Shown here one piece after another: positions 52,700 to 62,256 of a stretch of 64,000 bases of DNA. Location of the stretch: contig CAZRML010000020.1 in assembly GCA_964601205.1 (NCBI GenBank), positions 1-64,000 on the forward strand, in the 5' to 3' direction. The translations under genes and the position numbers were made by a program. Source of the DNA: JAQVEM01 sp964601205 (GTDB lineage Bacteria; Actinomycetota; Humimicrobiia; Humimicrobiales; Humimicrobiaceae). The notes beneath the pieces were generated by a model, which was given only the letters and a program-made list of their open reading frames with translations, was not told where the DNA came from and searched no databases. How positions within the stretch are numbered: the stretch's first letter is position 1; each line of letters opens with the position of its first letter.

Positions 52700-53390
52700 T
52701 AAAAATTTATTGAATATCTTTAAAGATATTGTCGCGCCGCCATTGTGTGCTGTATGCGGAAGGGTCAGTCCTGAATTCCTGTGCCACGAATGCTTATCCA
52801 GAATTAAAGAAATCAAAGACAGCATATGCATTTATTGCGGCAGGCCACTGCCCGGAAATAAATTAAGTGGAAATAAATCAGATAGTTTGAAATGTAATTT
52901 ATGTAAAAATGAAGGCTTTAATTTTTTCATGCACAGGAGCTTTACCATATACAGAGGGGAAATAAAAAAGATAATAAAAAAATATAAATACAATAAAATA
53001 TATGCCCTTAAGGGGATTATTGGAATGTTACTTAAGCGTGCTTATGAAAGAAATTATAAATATGAGAAAATTGACTATATAGAGTCGGTTTCCGGAGAGC
53101 ATATGGAAATTCTCTGTGAATCGTTTTCAAAGTTAATTAAAATTCCATTTGCTGGTAATATAATAAGAATAAAAAAAGTTTTAAAGCAGCAGGGCTTAAA
53201 TTTGATGCAGAGAAAAAATAATATAAAACAGGCTTTTAAAGTTAAAAATTGTCTTCTTTATTACGGAAAGAATATTCTTGTGGTGGACGATGTATGGACA
53301 ACAGGAAGCACGTTGATGGAGATTGCCGATATATTAAAAAAAGCCGGTGCTGATAAGATTTATTTATTGACTCTGGCGAGGGGTGCGTAG
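52665..53390 (+). CDS. ComF family phosphoribosyltransferase-like protein
   Basis: Typical ComFC architecture in 241 residues: an N-terminal zinc ribbon with CAVCGRVSPEFLCHECLSRI and CIYCGRP...CNLC (about 30-85), and a C-terminal PRTase domain with the PRPP motif ILVVDDVWTTGSTLMEI (about 203-219) and a late TLARG. KQQGLNLMQRKNNIKQAF matches the ComF segment before it. ComF proteins help DNA uptake in competent bacteria, but they are also common in non-competent lineages. The start is uncertain: TTG 52665 lies inside the upstream gene, and TTG 52710 is possible. It overlaps the cold-shock gene by one base. Confidence 0.85.
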   Translation: MILIKKIPKKINKNLLNIFKDIVAPPLCAVCGRVSPEFLCHECLSRIKEIKDSICIYCGRPLPGNKLSGNKSDSLKCNLCKNEGFNFFMHRSFTIYRGEIKKIIKKYKYNKIYALKGIIGMLLKRAYERNYKYEKIDYIESVSGEHMEILCESFSKLIKIPFAGNIIRIKKVLKQQGLNLMQRKNNIKQAFKVKNCLLYYGKNILVVDDVWTTGSTLMEIADILKKAGADKIYLLTLARGA

Positions 53391-53611
53391 TGAAGCGTCC
53401 AGTATTAAAAGGGACGGTAAAATGGTTCAGCCCGGAAAATGGTTTTGGATTTATAGAGCCGGAGCTGAAGGAACAGGGGGATATTTTTGTTGAATACTCT
53501 GCCATACAAATGAAAGGTTTTAAGGTTTTAGAGAGAGGCCAGAAAGTAAAGTTTGAACTGGACAGGGACGACAGGGGTAATATTGCCGGAAAGGTAGTTA
53601 TGGTAAAGTAA
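53390..53611 (+). CDS. Cold-shock-domain protein
   Basis: A 73-residue OB-fold protein that binds single-stranded RNA and DNA. GTVKWFSPENGFGFIEPE carries RNP1 (NGFGFI, usually KGFGFI) and DIFVEYSAI carries RNP2 (usual form DIFVHFSAI). The end KVELD-type segment KFELDRDDRGNIAGKVVMV is standard. GTG 53390 shares its first base with the comF stop, with GAGGGG about 6 bases before. The His to Glu change in RNP2 is seen in some non-canonical members. Confidence 0.92.
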   Translation: MKRPVLKGTVKWFSPENGFGFIEPELKEQGDIFVEYSAIQMKGFKVLERGQKVKFELDRDDRGNIAGKVVMVK

Positions 53612-53691
53612 TTTATTTATTACTGGATAAGGTATACTATTATATGTTTTTTAAATTGTTTGTTTAATCTATAAAAGAGGAGGTAAATATT

Positions 53692-54258
53692 GTGGATTTT
53701 ATAATTAGAAGTAAAAATATAGAGCTGGATGATAAGATAAAAAGTTATACCGAAAAAAAGATAAAAAATAAAATAGATAAGATTCTGGATAAGGTAATAA
53801 AACTTGAAGTTAAATTTATATTTGAGAAAAATCCGAGGATTAATTTAAATAATGTGGCAGAAGTTACTGTGTTCACTTCAGGTTCGGTTATAAGAGCCAC
53901 TGACTCCGGAGGAGATGTTTTTGAGGCGGTAGATAAGGTTAATAGTAAGCTGGAGAGGTTAATAAAGAAGTATAAAGACAAGCTGGTAGATAAAGCCAGG
54001 AAAAGTAACGCCAGAAAAGAAGCCGGTGAGGTAGAAAAAATTAATCGAAAAATCGGAGACACCGAGGATAAAATTAGAAAATCAATAGTAAAGACAAAAA
54101 CTTTTGCTTTGAAGCCGATACCTCCTGAAGAGGCGGTATTGCAGATGGAGATGCTGGGGCATGATTTTTTTGTTTTTATTAATTCTGAAACTGAAAGAAC
54201 GGCAGTTGTGTACCGCAGAAAAGATAAGAATTATGGTTTGATAGAACCTTCTATATAA
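53692..54258 (+). CDS. hpf: Long-form ribosome hibernation promoting factor
   Basis: This 188-residue protein has the N-terminal S30AE ribosome-binding domain (about 1-100: FIIRSKNIELDDKIKSYTEKKI) and the C-terminal dimerisation domain (about 133-185: KPIPPEEAVLQMEMLGHDFFVFINSET then VVYRRKDKNYGLIEP). Long HPF dimerises 70S ribosomes into inactive 100S particles in slow growth. The linker is Lys/Arg-rich. The start is GTG 53692, 7 bases after AGAGGAGG. It lies 49 bases before secA, the usual order in Gram-positive-type genomes. Confidence 0.94.
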   Translation: MDFIIRSKNIELDDKIKSYTEKKIKNKIDKILDKVIKLEVKFIFEKNPRINLNNVAEVTVFTSGSVIRATDSGGDVFEAVDKVNSKLERLIKKYKDKLVDKARKSNARKEAGEVEKINRKIGDTEDKIRKSIVKTKTFALKPIPPEEAVLQMEMLGHDFFVFINSETERTAVVYRRKDKNYGLIEPSI

Positions 54259-54307
54259 TTTTTATATAATTGATTAACCCGGATAAATAAATAAAGGATG
54301 GCAGCAT

Positions 54308-56869
54308 ATGTTCGGAAAAATGGCTAATATACTTAAATTTGGTGAGGGCAAGAGAGTAAAAAAATATAGCGAGATAGTAAGTGCTATAAATAATCTTGAA
54401 AAAGATATTAGTTCTCTGCCGGATAGCATGCTGGCAGAAAAGACATCAGAATTTAAGCAGAGATATGAAAATGGCGAAACATGCGAAGAATTAACGCCCG
54501 AAGCATTTGCAGTGGTGAGAGAGGTGGCAAAAAGGACCCTCAATATGAGGCATTTTGATGTTCAGTTAATGGGCGGGATAGTTCTATTTGAAGGTAAAAT
54601 TGCTGAAATGAGAACGGGCGAAGGAAAAACTCTGGTAGCAACCCTGCCCGTGTATTTAAACTCCTTTACAGGTAAAAGTACCCATCTGGTTACCGTAAAT
54701 GATTATCTGGCAAGAAGAGATAGTGAATGGATGGGTAGCATTTATAAGTTTCTGGGTCTAAAGGTGGGGCTTATTCAGCATGGAATGCAGGCTTTTGAAA
54801 AAAAGCAGCAGTACCGGTCTGATGTGGTATATGGGACTAACAATGAGTTCGGGTTTGATTACCTGAGGGATAATATGGTAATGAGTAAAGAGGATATGGT
54901 GCAGAACGGCCACTGGTACGCAATTATTGATGAAGTAGACAGTATCCTAATAGACGAGGCAAGAACCCCCCTTATAATTTCCGGAGTTGCACAGGGGACC
55001 ACAGATATTTATAAAAAATTTGCTTATATAGTCCCTCAACTGAAGATAAACGAAGATTTTGAAATTGATGAAAAAGCAAAAACGGCAGCTGTTACAGAAA
55101 AAGGAGTGGAAAATGTAGAGAGAATACTTAATATTGAAAATTTATACAGCCCATCTAATTATCTATACATACATGCCTTAAATCAATCTCTTAAAGCCTA
55201 TTACCTTTTTAAAAGAGATGTAGATTACATGATAAAGGATAACCAGGTTGTCATTGTTGATGAATTTACGGGCAGGCTCATGCCTGGAAGGAGATACAGC
55301 GAGGGTCTTCACCAGGCGATAGAAGCAAAAGAAAGGGTGAAGATAAGAGATGAAAATCAAACGCTTGCCACAATTACAATTCAAAATTATTTTAGGATGT
55401 ATGAAAAGCTGGCAGGAATGACAGGCACGGCGCTGACAGAAGCTGAGGAATTCAGGCACATCTATAATCTCGAAACTGTTGTTATACTTACCAACAGGCC
55501 AATGATAAGAAAGGACCTTCCCGATTTGATTTATAAAATCGAAGAAATTAAATTTAATAAAGTAGTAGAAGATATAGTGTCCAGATATGAAAAGGGACAG
55601 CCCGTTCTGGTGGGAACTATATCTATTGAGAAATCGGAGAGATTAAGCAGCCTGCTAAAAAGAAGGGGTGTTCCCCACGAGGTTTTAAATGCCAGATATC
55701 ACGAGAAAGAAGCAGAGATTATTGCCAGGGCAGGACAGAAGAAAGCAGTGACCATCGCTACAAATATGGCCGGTAGAGGAACTGATATAGTGCTCGGGGA
55801 AGGAGTGGTTGAGCTTGGAGGTCTGCATGTGCTTGGAACTGAGAGGCACGAGAGCAGGAGGATTGATAATCAGCTAAGAGGTAGAAGCGGGCGTCAGGGG
55901 GATAATGGTTCAAGCCAGTTTTATTTAAGCACCGAAGACGATTTACTGAGACTCTTTGGCTCCGAGAGAATCTATAAAGTAATGGAAGCTTTTAATTTTC
56001 CTGATGATTTACCTATCCAGAACGCTATAATTACGAGGTCTATTGAAAATGCCCAGAGGCAGGTAGAAGCAAGGAACTTTGAGATAAGGAAGCATGTGCT
56101 TGAGTATGATGATGTTATGAATAAGCAGAGGGAAATAATTTATACTAAGAGAAAAAATATTCTTGAGAAAGGCGACCTGAAAGAAATTGTTCTTGATATA
56201 ATTAAAGATGTAATAGAAAAAAGTGTTGATATCACTATAAATCCTTCAGATTATCCTGAAAAATGGGACCTGGAAACTCTTTCCAGTCAAATGAGCCCTT
56301 TGTTTTCAGGAGATATTATAAGTGATGTCATAAACCGGGATAAAATAAGTGACTGTAAGTGGAATCCCGGAACTCTAAAAGAAAAGCTGGTAGAAAAAGC
56401 TTATAAAATTTACGATGAGAGAGAAATGAAATATACACCTGATGTTATGAGGAGGCTGGAAAAAATAATCAGCCTGAATGTTATTGATAGTATGTGGAGA
56501 GGGCACCTTCTGGAGATGGACTATTTAAAAGAGGGTATCGGGCTCAGGGCTATCGGGCAGAGGGACCCCCTGGTTGAATACAGGAGGGAAGCATTTAATT
56601 TATTCAGGGAACTTATAGACGAGATAAAGTTTGATACTGTAAGGTTATTATATAATGTCAGGGTGGTTAAAAAGGAGGAGCAGGAGAAGATGGGGGTTGA
56701 AAAACCTGTCGGGGTGGCTAATTTAACTGCAAGCGGGCCGTCAAAAACCGGTGCCAGCACCAGGCAGGCGGGTCCGGTGACTAAAAAAAAGAAAATAGGC
56801 CGCAATGACCCCTGCCCCTGCGGGAGCGGTAAAAAATATAAAAATTGTTGCGGAAGATATGTAACGTAA
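54308..56869 (+). CDS. secA: Preprotein translocase ATPase SecA
   Basis: SecA drives preproteins through SecYEG using ATP. Of 853 residues, EMRTGEGKTLVA is Walker A (about 98-109), VVYGTNNEFGFDYLRDNM and IDEVDSILIDEARTPLIISG contain the DEAD-box Asp/Glu, MTGTA and ATNMAGRGTDI mark the second motor half, and GTERHESRRIDNQLRGRSGRQGD the arginine fingers. The wing and scaffold follow, then a low-complexity tail and the zinc motif CPCGSGKKYKNCCG. It is complete. A single SecA gene is seen here, next to prfB. Confidence 0.97.
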   Translation: MFGKMANILKFGEGKRVKKYSEIVSAINNLEKDISSLPDSMLAEKTSEFKQRYENGETCEELTPEAFAVVREVAKRTLNMRHFDVQLMGGIVLFEGKIAEMRTGEGKTLVATLPVYLNSFTGKSTHLVTVNDYLARRDSEWMGSIYKFLGLKVGLIQHGMQAFEKKQQYRSDVVYGTNNEFGFDYLRDNMVMSKEDMVQNGHWYAIIDEVDSILIDEARTPLIISGVAQGTTDIYKKFAYIVPQLKINEDFEIDEKAKTAAVTEKGVENVERILNIENLYSPSNYLYIHALNQSLKAYYLFKRDVDYMIKDNQVVIVDEFTGRLMPGRRYSEGLHQAIEAKERVKIRDENQTLATITIQNYFRMYEKLAGMTGTALTEAEEFRHIYNLETVVILTNRPMIRKDLPDLIYKIEEIKFNKVVEDIVSRYEKGQPVLVGTISIEKSERLSSLLKRRGVPHEVLNARYHEKEAEIIARAGQKKAVTIATNMAGRGTDIVLGEGVVELGGLHVLGTERHESRRIDNQLRGRSGRQGDNGSSQFYLSTEDDLLRLFGSERIYKVMEAFNFPDDLPIQNAIITRSIENAQRQVEARNFEIRKHVLEYDDVMNKQREIIYTKRKNILEKGDLKEIVLDIIKDVIEKSVDITINPSDYPEKWDLETLSSQMSPLFSGDIISDVINRDKISDCKWNPGTLKEKLVEKAYKIYDEREMKYTPDVMRRLEKIISLNVIDSMWRGHLLEMDYLKEGIGLRAIGQRDPLVEYRREAFNLFRELIDEIKFDTVRLLYNVRVVKKEEQEKMGVEKPVGVANLTASGPSKTGASTRQAGPVTKKKKIGRNDPCPCGSGKKYKNCCGRYVT

Positions 56870-56970
56870 TATAAATAGAATATACAGTTTAAAAAACAAA
56901 TAAGTTTAAATTAATATGTAAATATATATAAAAAAGTACAGAATTATGTAAAGGTAAACTGGAGGTTTTA

Positions 56971-58075
56971 ATGATAGAGGATAGCAGGCTTAGATTAGAT
57001 AAAATACTTAAAAAGCTGGTTTTTTTAAAAAACTGTCTTTGAACTGGATAAAAAAAATGTCAGGTTAAAAGAACTTCAGAAAGCAGCACTATCGGAAGAT
57101 TTCTGGGACGACAATACAAAAGCACAGGCTGTAACCAGGGAAATTTCTGAAATCAAGGAAGTATTAGCTAAGATTGGAGACCTGGAAGAAAAAATAGGAA
57201 ATGCAGAGCTGGCCCTGGAGATTCTTGTGAGTGAAGAAGATAGCGGTCTTGAGAAAGAATTAGAAGAAACTCTGGGCGATATTGAGAAATTACTGGCTGA
57301 CCTGGAAGAGAGCCTGGTTTTAAATGATAAATATGATTCATACTCTGCAGTGGTAACCATTCATCCCGGCGCAGGGGGGACGGAATCGCAGGACTGGGCA
57401 GAGATGTTGCTTCGTATGTACAGGCGCTGGATAGATAAAAAGGGATTTTCCCACAGTGTTAATGATTACCAGAGCGGCGAGGAAGCAGGAATAAAAAATG
57501 TAACTTTTACGGTTACCGGTAAGAATGCTTATGGTCTGCTAAAGTCGGAGAAGGGAATTCACAGGCTGGTTAGAATCTCACCCTTTGATTCATCCCGGCG
57601 AAGGCATACTTCTTTTGCTTCCGTGGATGTGGTGCCGTTAGTAAATAAGGATATTGATGTGCAATTAAATAAGGAGGATTTAAAGGTGGAAACCTTTAAA
57701 TCAAGCAGTGCGGGCGGCCAGCATGTTAATGTCACAGATTCGGCAGTAAGGATTACTCACCTGCCATCGAACATAGTTGTTCAGTGCCAGAATGAGAGGT
57801 CACAGATACTTAACAGGCAGACTGCCATCCAGATCTTAAAGTCAAAATTATTTGAGCTTGAGAGAGAGAAAAAAATTGAAGAAATTAATAATCTGAGGGG
57901 AGAAAAGAAAGATATTGGATGGGGTAATCAGATAAGGAGTTACACCCTACAGCCCTATCAGTTAATCAAGGACCACAGAACCGGAGTTGAGATTGGTGAC
58001 GTCCAGTCGGTGCTGGATGGAGATATAGATTTATTAATCAGGAGTTTTCTTGAAAAAAAATTATACAAAGCGTAA
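56971..58075 (+). CDS. prfB: Peptide chain release factor 2, expressed by programmed +1 frameshift
   Basis: RF2 terminates translation at UGA and UAA. ATG 56971 follows GGAGG by 5 bases. Frame 0 runs 23 codons and meets CTT TGA at 57037-57042. Skipping T 57040 (+1) continues into ELDKKNVRLKELQKAALSEDFWDD and the rest, giving 367 residues, the usual RF2 size. SPF, the stop-codon recognition tripeptide of RF2 (HRLVRISPFDSSRRR), and the GGQ motif (SSAGGQHVNVTDSAV) are both present. The frameshift lets RF2 limit its own synthesis. The internal SD that usually precedes CTT TGA is not evident here. The gene lies 101 bases after secA. Confidence 0.95.
57037..57042 (+). other. prfB +1 frameshift site (CTT TGA)
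   Basis: CTT TGA is the slip and stop pair; the Leu tRNA moves from CTT to TTT and the frame resumes at GAA. It comes after codon 23, close to the place of the shift in well-studied RF2 genes. The usual AGGGGG stimulator 3 bases upstream is absent; instead a T7-A6 tract flanked by G and C (57019-57033) lies before it. Confidence 0.85.
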
Positions 58076-58117
58076 ACTCTCTATTAAAATCAGGATAACT
58101 GGAAGAGGTAGCTACAG

Positions 58118-58804
58118 TTGAACATGATTGAATTTAAAAATGTTAGTAAAATATATGAGGATAATACAGTTGCCCTAAAAAATATTAATCTGGTTATGAA
58201 GAAAGGCGAATTCCTTTTTCTGGTGGGCCCGAGCGGTTCCGGTAAATCCACCTTTATAAAATTGATTATAAAAGAAATTAACGAAAGCAGCGGAAGTATA
58301 TTTATTGCAGGGAGAAATATATGTAACCTGAAACCCGGGAGAATTCCTCAACTGAGAAGAAATGTAGGATGTGTTTTCCAGGATTTTAAACTTCTGCCGA
58401 ATAGAACTATTTTTGAAAATGTGGCATTTGCTCTTGAAGTAATAGGAAAACCGGGTTATGAAATAAAAATTCAGGTACCGCAGGTTCTAAAGCTGGTGGG
58501 CCTGCATAACAAATTAAATTCATATCCCTATCAGCTGTCAGGCGGAGAGCAGCAGAGGGTCTCAATTGCCAGAGCATTTGTTAACAGACCCCCCATACTT
58601 CTTGCTGATGAACCAACCGGGAATCTTGACCCCACGACATCCGAGGGAATTATGAAGATACTTTCCCGGATAAATCTTATTGGCACTACCGTGCTGATGG
58701 CTACGCATGATAGAAATATTGTAAATTCAATGAGGAGAAGAGTTGTGGAGCTGGAAGAAGGGGAGATAATAAGGGACCAGAAGAGAGGGGTATACGGGGA
58801 CTGA
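58118..58804 (+). CDS. ftsE: Cell division ABC ATPase FtsE
   Basis: FtsE pairs with FtsX to switch on periplasmic/extracellular murein hydrolases at division. The 228-residue ATPase has Walker A GPSGSGKST (about 39-47), Q-loop VFQDFKLLPN, signature LSGGEQQRVSIARA, Walker B LLADEPTGNLDP and the switch His in MATHDR. TTG 58118 has GAGG 9 bases upstream; ATG 58124 also starts MIEFKNVSK but is farther from it. The stop overlaps the ftsX start by one base. Confidence 0.95.
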   Translation: MNMIEFKNVSKIYEDNTVALKNINLVMKKGEFLFLVGPSGSGKSTFIKLIIKEINESSGSIFIAGRNICNLKPGRIPQLRRNVGCVFQDFKLLPNRTIFENVAFALEVIGKPGYEIKIQVPQVLKLVGLHNKLNSYPYQLSGGEQQRVSIARAFVNRPPILLADEPTGNLDPTTSEGIMKILSRINLIGTTVLMATHDRNIVNSMRRRVVELEEGEIIRDQKRGVYGD

Positions 58805-59712
58805 TGGTAAAACCAAAATATTTTTTTAGTGAAACTTTTATCAGCCTCAGACGCAACTTTTTTATGGGATTTACAGCTATTACTACCGTAGCTATTACTT
58901 TATTTATAGTGGGGCTTTTTTTACTGATAGTCTATGACATACAGGGTATCATAAAGTCAGTTGAAAGCGATATTGAGCTGTCTGTATATCTTGAAGATGA
59001 TATTTCCGAAGAATTAAAAGATTTTATCCAGCAGGAGATATTAAGCTGGGAAGAGACTGATTCTGCAAATTATGTATCCAAAGACCAGGCACTGGAAAGA
59101 TTCAGGCAGCAGAACGAGGGAAGTGATATCCTTAAAGAAATAGAAGGCAATCCTCTTCCGGCGTCTTTTGAGATAGCACTGAAAAGCCCTGAAAAAATTG
59201 ACCGGGTGGCACTCCGTTTTTATGATAAAGATGGAAATTTCATAGATGGAGTTAATGACGTAATATATGGGAAAGAATATGTTAATAAGCTTTTTTCTAT
59301 TACTACAATTATTGGCACCATAGCATTGCTTATAATATTAGTGCTGCTGATGGCAGCTATAGTTTTAATATTTAATACCATAAGGCTCTCTATTTATGCA
59401 CGCCGGAAGGAAATAGAAGTTATGAAGCTCGTGGGCGCCACTAACTGGTTTGTAAGAATCCCTTTCCTGTTTGAAGGATTTTTTGAAGGCTTTACCGGAA
59501 GTATTATCTCAATTATACTTATGTATTTTACCAGCAATTTCCTGTTAATTAAGGCCGAGAGAATAATTGCTGATACCATGCACATCAAAGAACTGTCAAT
59601 AATTGGCAGCGGCAATGTTATATTTTATGTTTATATCGGGATAGCGATACTGGGCGGGCTCATCGGTATTGTAAGCAGCGGCATTGCCTTAAGAAGATAT
59701 GTTAAAACTTAG
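58804..59712 (+). CDS. ftsX: Cell division membrane protein FtsX
   Basis: FtsX is the membrane partner of FtsE. The 302-residue protein has an N-terminal helix (about 22-45), an extracellular domain (about 50-165, VYLEDDISEELKDFIQQEI and the SKDQALERFRQ segment), then three helices near 170-200, 215-245 and 270-295. YARRKEIEVMKLVGATNWFVRIPFLFEGFFEGFTGS is the conserved coupling segment of FtsX-type permeases. The next gene encodes an M23 enzyme with a long coiled coil, the likely target of activation. Confidence 0.94.
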   Translation: MVKPKYFFSETFISLRRNFFMGFTAITTVAITLFIVGLFLLIVYDIQGIIKSVESDIELSVYLEDDISEELKDFIQQEILSWEETDSANYVSKDQALERFRQQNEGSDILKEIEGNPLPASFEIALKSPEKIDRVALRFYDKDGNFIDGVNDVIYGKEYVNKLFSITTIIGTIALLIILVLLMAAIVLIFNTIRLSIYARRKEIEVMKLVGATNWFVRIPFLFEGFFEGFTGSIISIILMYFTSNFLLIKAERIIADTMHIKELSIIGSGNVIFYVYIGIAILGGLIGIVSSGIALRRYVKT

Positions 59713-59784
59713 TACCTTAAAATTTAGAAGTTTTAAATTTTTAACAATTAGTATTAAAATAATTGCAATAAAAAATGAAATAGA

Positions 59785-60966
59785 ATGATGATTAAAAGTA
59801 AAAATATTATAGCAATATTCATAGTAATAATTGTAACACTCTTAAGCTTCACTTTTTTATCTTTTTCCATGCCCCAACCTGTTTATGCCCAGACCCTTGA
59901 GGAAGAACTGGAGCAGATACAGGAAGAAAGAAAAAAAACCCAGGAAAAAATTGAAGAGGTAAAGAAGACAGAAGCGCAGTATAGAAATGAAGTGCAACAG
60001 GTGGAAGAGGGTCTGCTCGGGGCGCTTTCGGAACTTGAAGACCTTAATGGTGAATTGTCCCATGCAAAAAGCGAAGTTGACAAAACCACTATAGAGATGA
60101 TTCTAAAAGAGGAAGAATTAAACAGGATAGAAGATGAACTTGAAGAGAAAGTAATGGTATTAAATGACAGGGTTGCAGCTATTTATAAGAATGGCACGGG
60201 CAATGTACTTGAAATTATACTTAATGCAGAAGATTTTCTGGACTTTATATCAAAATTAAAACTCATGAACCTTTTTGCCGAGCAGGATACCAGAACTGTT
60301 ATTTCAATAAAGGAGAAAAGGGATGCAACTATAGGGATAAAAAAATCCATAATTGATTTGAGAGAGAAGCAGAAAGAATACCAGGGAAAAGTTGAAAAGC
60401 TGGTGGCAGAAGCAGAACAGAAAACCAGTGAAATTGAGAACCTGTACGGTGAAAAAAAGAGTCTGCTCTCAAAGACCACTGCCAATAAAAATGCTCTGAT
60501 ACAGATGGAGAAAGAACTTGAGATTAAGGAAGCAGAAGTTAAAAGAATTCTTGAGAGCTATAGATATGGTTCCGCACCCTCCGGTAAATTTATGTGGCCC
60601 GTGGCAGGCAGGATAACATCCGGTTTTGGCAACAGGGTCCATCCCATATTCGGGGTATGGAGGTTTCATTCAGGTATTGATATAGCGGCTCCTTACGGAA
60701 CGCTGATAAAAGCGGCAGATGGCGGCCAGGTGGTCCAGGCCGGTTATTTTGGTGGGTATGGTTATTCTGTTATGGTTTATCACGGAGGAGGTTTTGCTAC
60801 CTGGTATGCGCATCTTTCCAGCATCCGTGTTTCGGTAGGCCAGTTTGTTGAAAGAGGGCAGGTAATAGGGCTGGTTGGCTCCACCGGCTGGAGTACAGGG
60901 CCTCACCTTCATTTTGAGGTAAGAATAAACGGGGCTGCACAGAACCCGCTTGCTTATTTACAATGA
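59785..60966 (+). CDS. Murein hydrolase activator/peptidase M23 with coiled coil (EnvC-like)
   Basis: This 393-residue secreted protein has a signal peptide ending VYA-QT (about residue 35), a long coiled coil (about 38-260) and a C-terminal LytM/M23 domain. The zinc ligands are all present: HPIFG...HSGID with the first His-Asp pair, and HLHFEV for the last His pair. This suggests active endopeptidase function rather than the degenerate EnvC kind. Its place after ftsEX fits control by that complex in septal cell-wall cleavage, as with PcsB or RipC-type proteins. Coiled-coil contact with FtsX is expected from the family. Confidence 0.9.
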   Translation: MMIKSKNIIAIFIVIIVTLLSFTFLSFSMPQPVYAQTLEEELEQIQEERKKTQEKIEEVKKTEAQYRNEVQQVEEGLLGALSELEDLNGELSHAKSEVDKTTIEMILKEEELNRIEDELEEKVMVLNDRVAAIYKNGTGNVLEIILNAEDFLDFISKLKLMNLFAEQDTRTVISIKEKRDATIGIKKSIIDLREKQKEYQGKVEKLVAEAEQKTSEIENLYGEKKSLLSKTTANKNALIQMEKELEIKEAEVKRILESYRYGSAPSGKFMWPVAGRITSGFGNRVHPIFGVWRFHSGIDIAAPYGTLIKAADGGQVVQAGYFGGYGYSVMVYHGGGFATWYAHLSSIRVSVGQFVERGQVIGLVGSTGWSTGPHLHFEVRINGAAQNPLAYLQ

Positions 60967-61005
60967 TAGCCTGAATATTTAAGATAATTTACAGGGTGAT
61001 ATTTA

Positions 61006-62256
61006 ATGAAGAAAAATATTTTGAGGGTAATAGTTTCAATAGTCGTAATTATATTTGTATTTTCTGCCGGAGTATGGACAGGCATTAGTTTTGATTTTTT
61101 AGAGGATTACCTTAAGAAATGGCAGAGCAGTATTACCGGAGAGGTCTACGATAGCAGCGGTCAAGACAGTAATCTGGATGGAGCAGACAGCCAGTATCGC
61201 ATGGACACTATTGAGGAAGTCATGGAACTGATTCTGGGTAATTCTATGGAAGAAAAAAGCAAGGAAGCTCTGCTCCAGGTGGCTATTGAGGGTATGCTTT
61301 TATCTCTCGGTGACGATTATGCAGAATATTTTACAGATGAAGAATATGAAAAAATTATGGAATCATATAGCGGGACTATGAGTGGAATAGGCGTTGTAGT
61401 CACTCTTGATGATGAAGAAAGAGTGGTGGTTGTAAGAGTGATTGAAGGTACGCCGGCTTATGCGACAGATATAAGGGAAGGAGATATTATAACCAGAGTT
61501 GAAGGTGTGAATATAAAAGATATGGACCTTGAAAAAATAGTGGCCATGATTAAAGGTAAAGAGGGTACCGATGTCAATCTTACTATTTACAGGCCTTCTG
61601 ATGACAGCACTTTTTTAGTAGCTGTCACAAGAGCAAAGTTTGATATTCCGAATTTAATAACTGAAATTTATGAACAGGAAATAGGCTATGTCTGGTATTA
61701 TGATTTTCAGATAAGTGGGGTAGAACAGCTTGATAAAGAGATACAGAGATTAATTGACAGCGGTGCCAGGGGCCTGATACTGGATTTAAGGAATAATCCG
61801 GGTGGGGCATGGGATGACGCTGTTAGTGTTTGTGATTTATTTTTAAATGAAGGTAAGATTGTTACAGTTAAGGGAAGATTGGATAATGAAGAAAGGTCAG
61901 AGGAATTCTTTGCACGCGAAGGAAAATATACTGAAATACCCATGGTGGTATTAATCAATGGCTACTCGGCAAGTGCTTCAGAGCTTGTTGCAGGAGCGTT
62001 AAAGGATAATGACAGGGCTGTTCTGGTAGGAGAGAGGAGTTTTGGTAAAGGTCTGGTACAGGCACTTTATGAACTTTCGGATGGCTCGGGGGTTAAATTT
62101 ACCACCGCTGAATATTTTTTACCATCCGGGGTTTCAGTTGAAGGAGTGGGAATAAGGCCCGATATAGTGATAGAGCTTGAGCTGGATGCCGAGGAAGATG
62201 TCCAGTTAAATAGAGCCATAGAAGAGATGGAACTTATATTAAGTGGCAATAAATGA
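61006..62256 (+). CDS. C-terminal processing protease (S41, CtpA-like)
   Basis: The 416-residue protein has an N-terminal membrane helix (about 7-27), a PDZ domain (about 125-205: GIGVVVTLDDEER, then EGTPAYATDIREGDII), and an S41 protease domain with LDLRNNPGGAWDDAVSVCDLFL, the catalytic Ser in NGYSASASELVAGAL and Lys in GERSFGKGLVQ. It cleaves unstructured C-termini outside the membrane and often trims cell-wall enzymes or their regulators. The location directly after the M23 gene supports that. Its end overlaps smpB by four bases. Confidence 0.93.
   Translation: MKKNILRVIVSIVVIIFVFSAGVWTGISFDFLEDYLKKWQSSITGEVYDSSGQDSNLDGADSQYRMDTIEEVMELILGNSMEEKSKEALLQVAIEGMLLSLGDDYAEYFTDEEYEKIMESYSGTMSGIGVVVTLDDEERVVVVRVIEGTPAYATDIREGDIITRVEGVNIKDMDLEKIVAMIKGKEGTDVNLTIYRPSDDSTFLVAVTRAKFDIPNLITEIYEQEIGYVWYYDFQISGVEQLDKEIQRLIDSGARGLILDLRNNPGGAWDDAVSVCDLFLNEGKIVTVKGRLDNEERSEEFFAREGKYTEIPMVVLINGYSASASELVAGALKDNDRAVLVGERSFGKGLVQALYELSDGSGVKFTTAEYFLPSGVSVEGVGIRPDIVIELELDAEEDVQLNRAIEEMELILSGNK

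Noticed and set aside
57227..58075. RF2 gene read as a 282-residue protein starting at an internal ATG
   Set aside because: The frame is open back to 57041 and joins the SD-led frame at 56971 through the CTT TGA shift, giving a full-length RF2. The internal start would remove much of the first domain.
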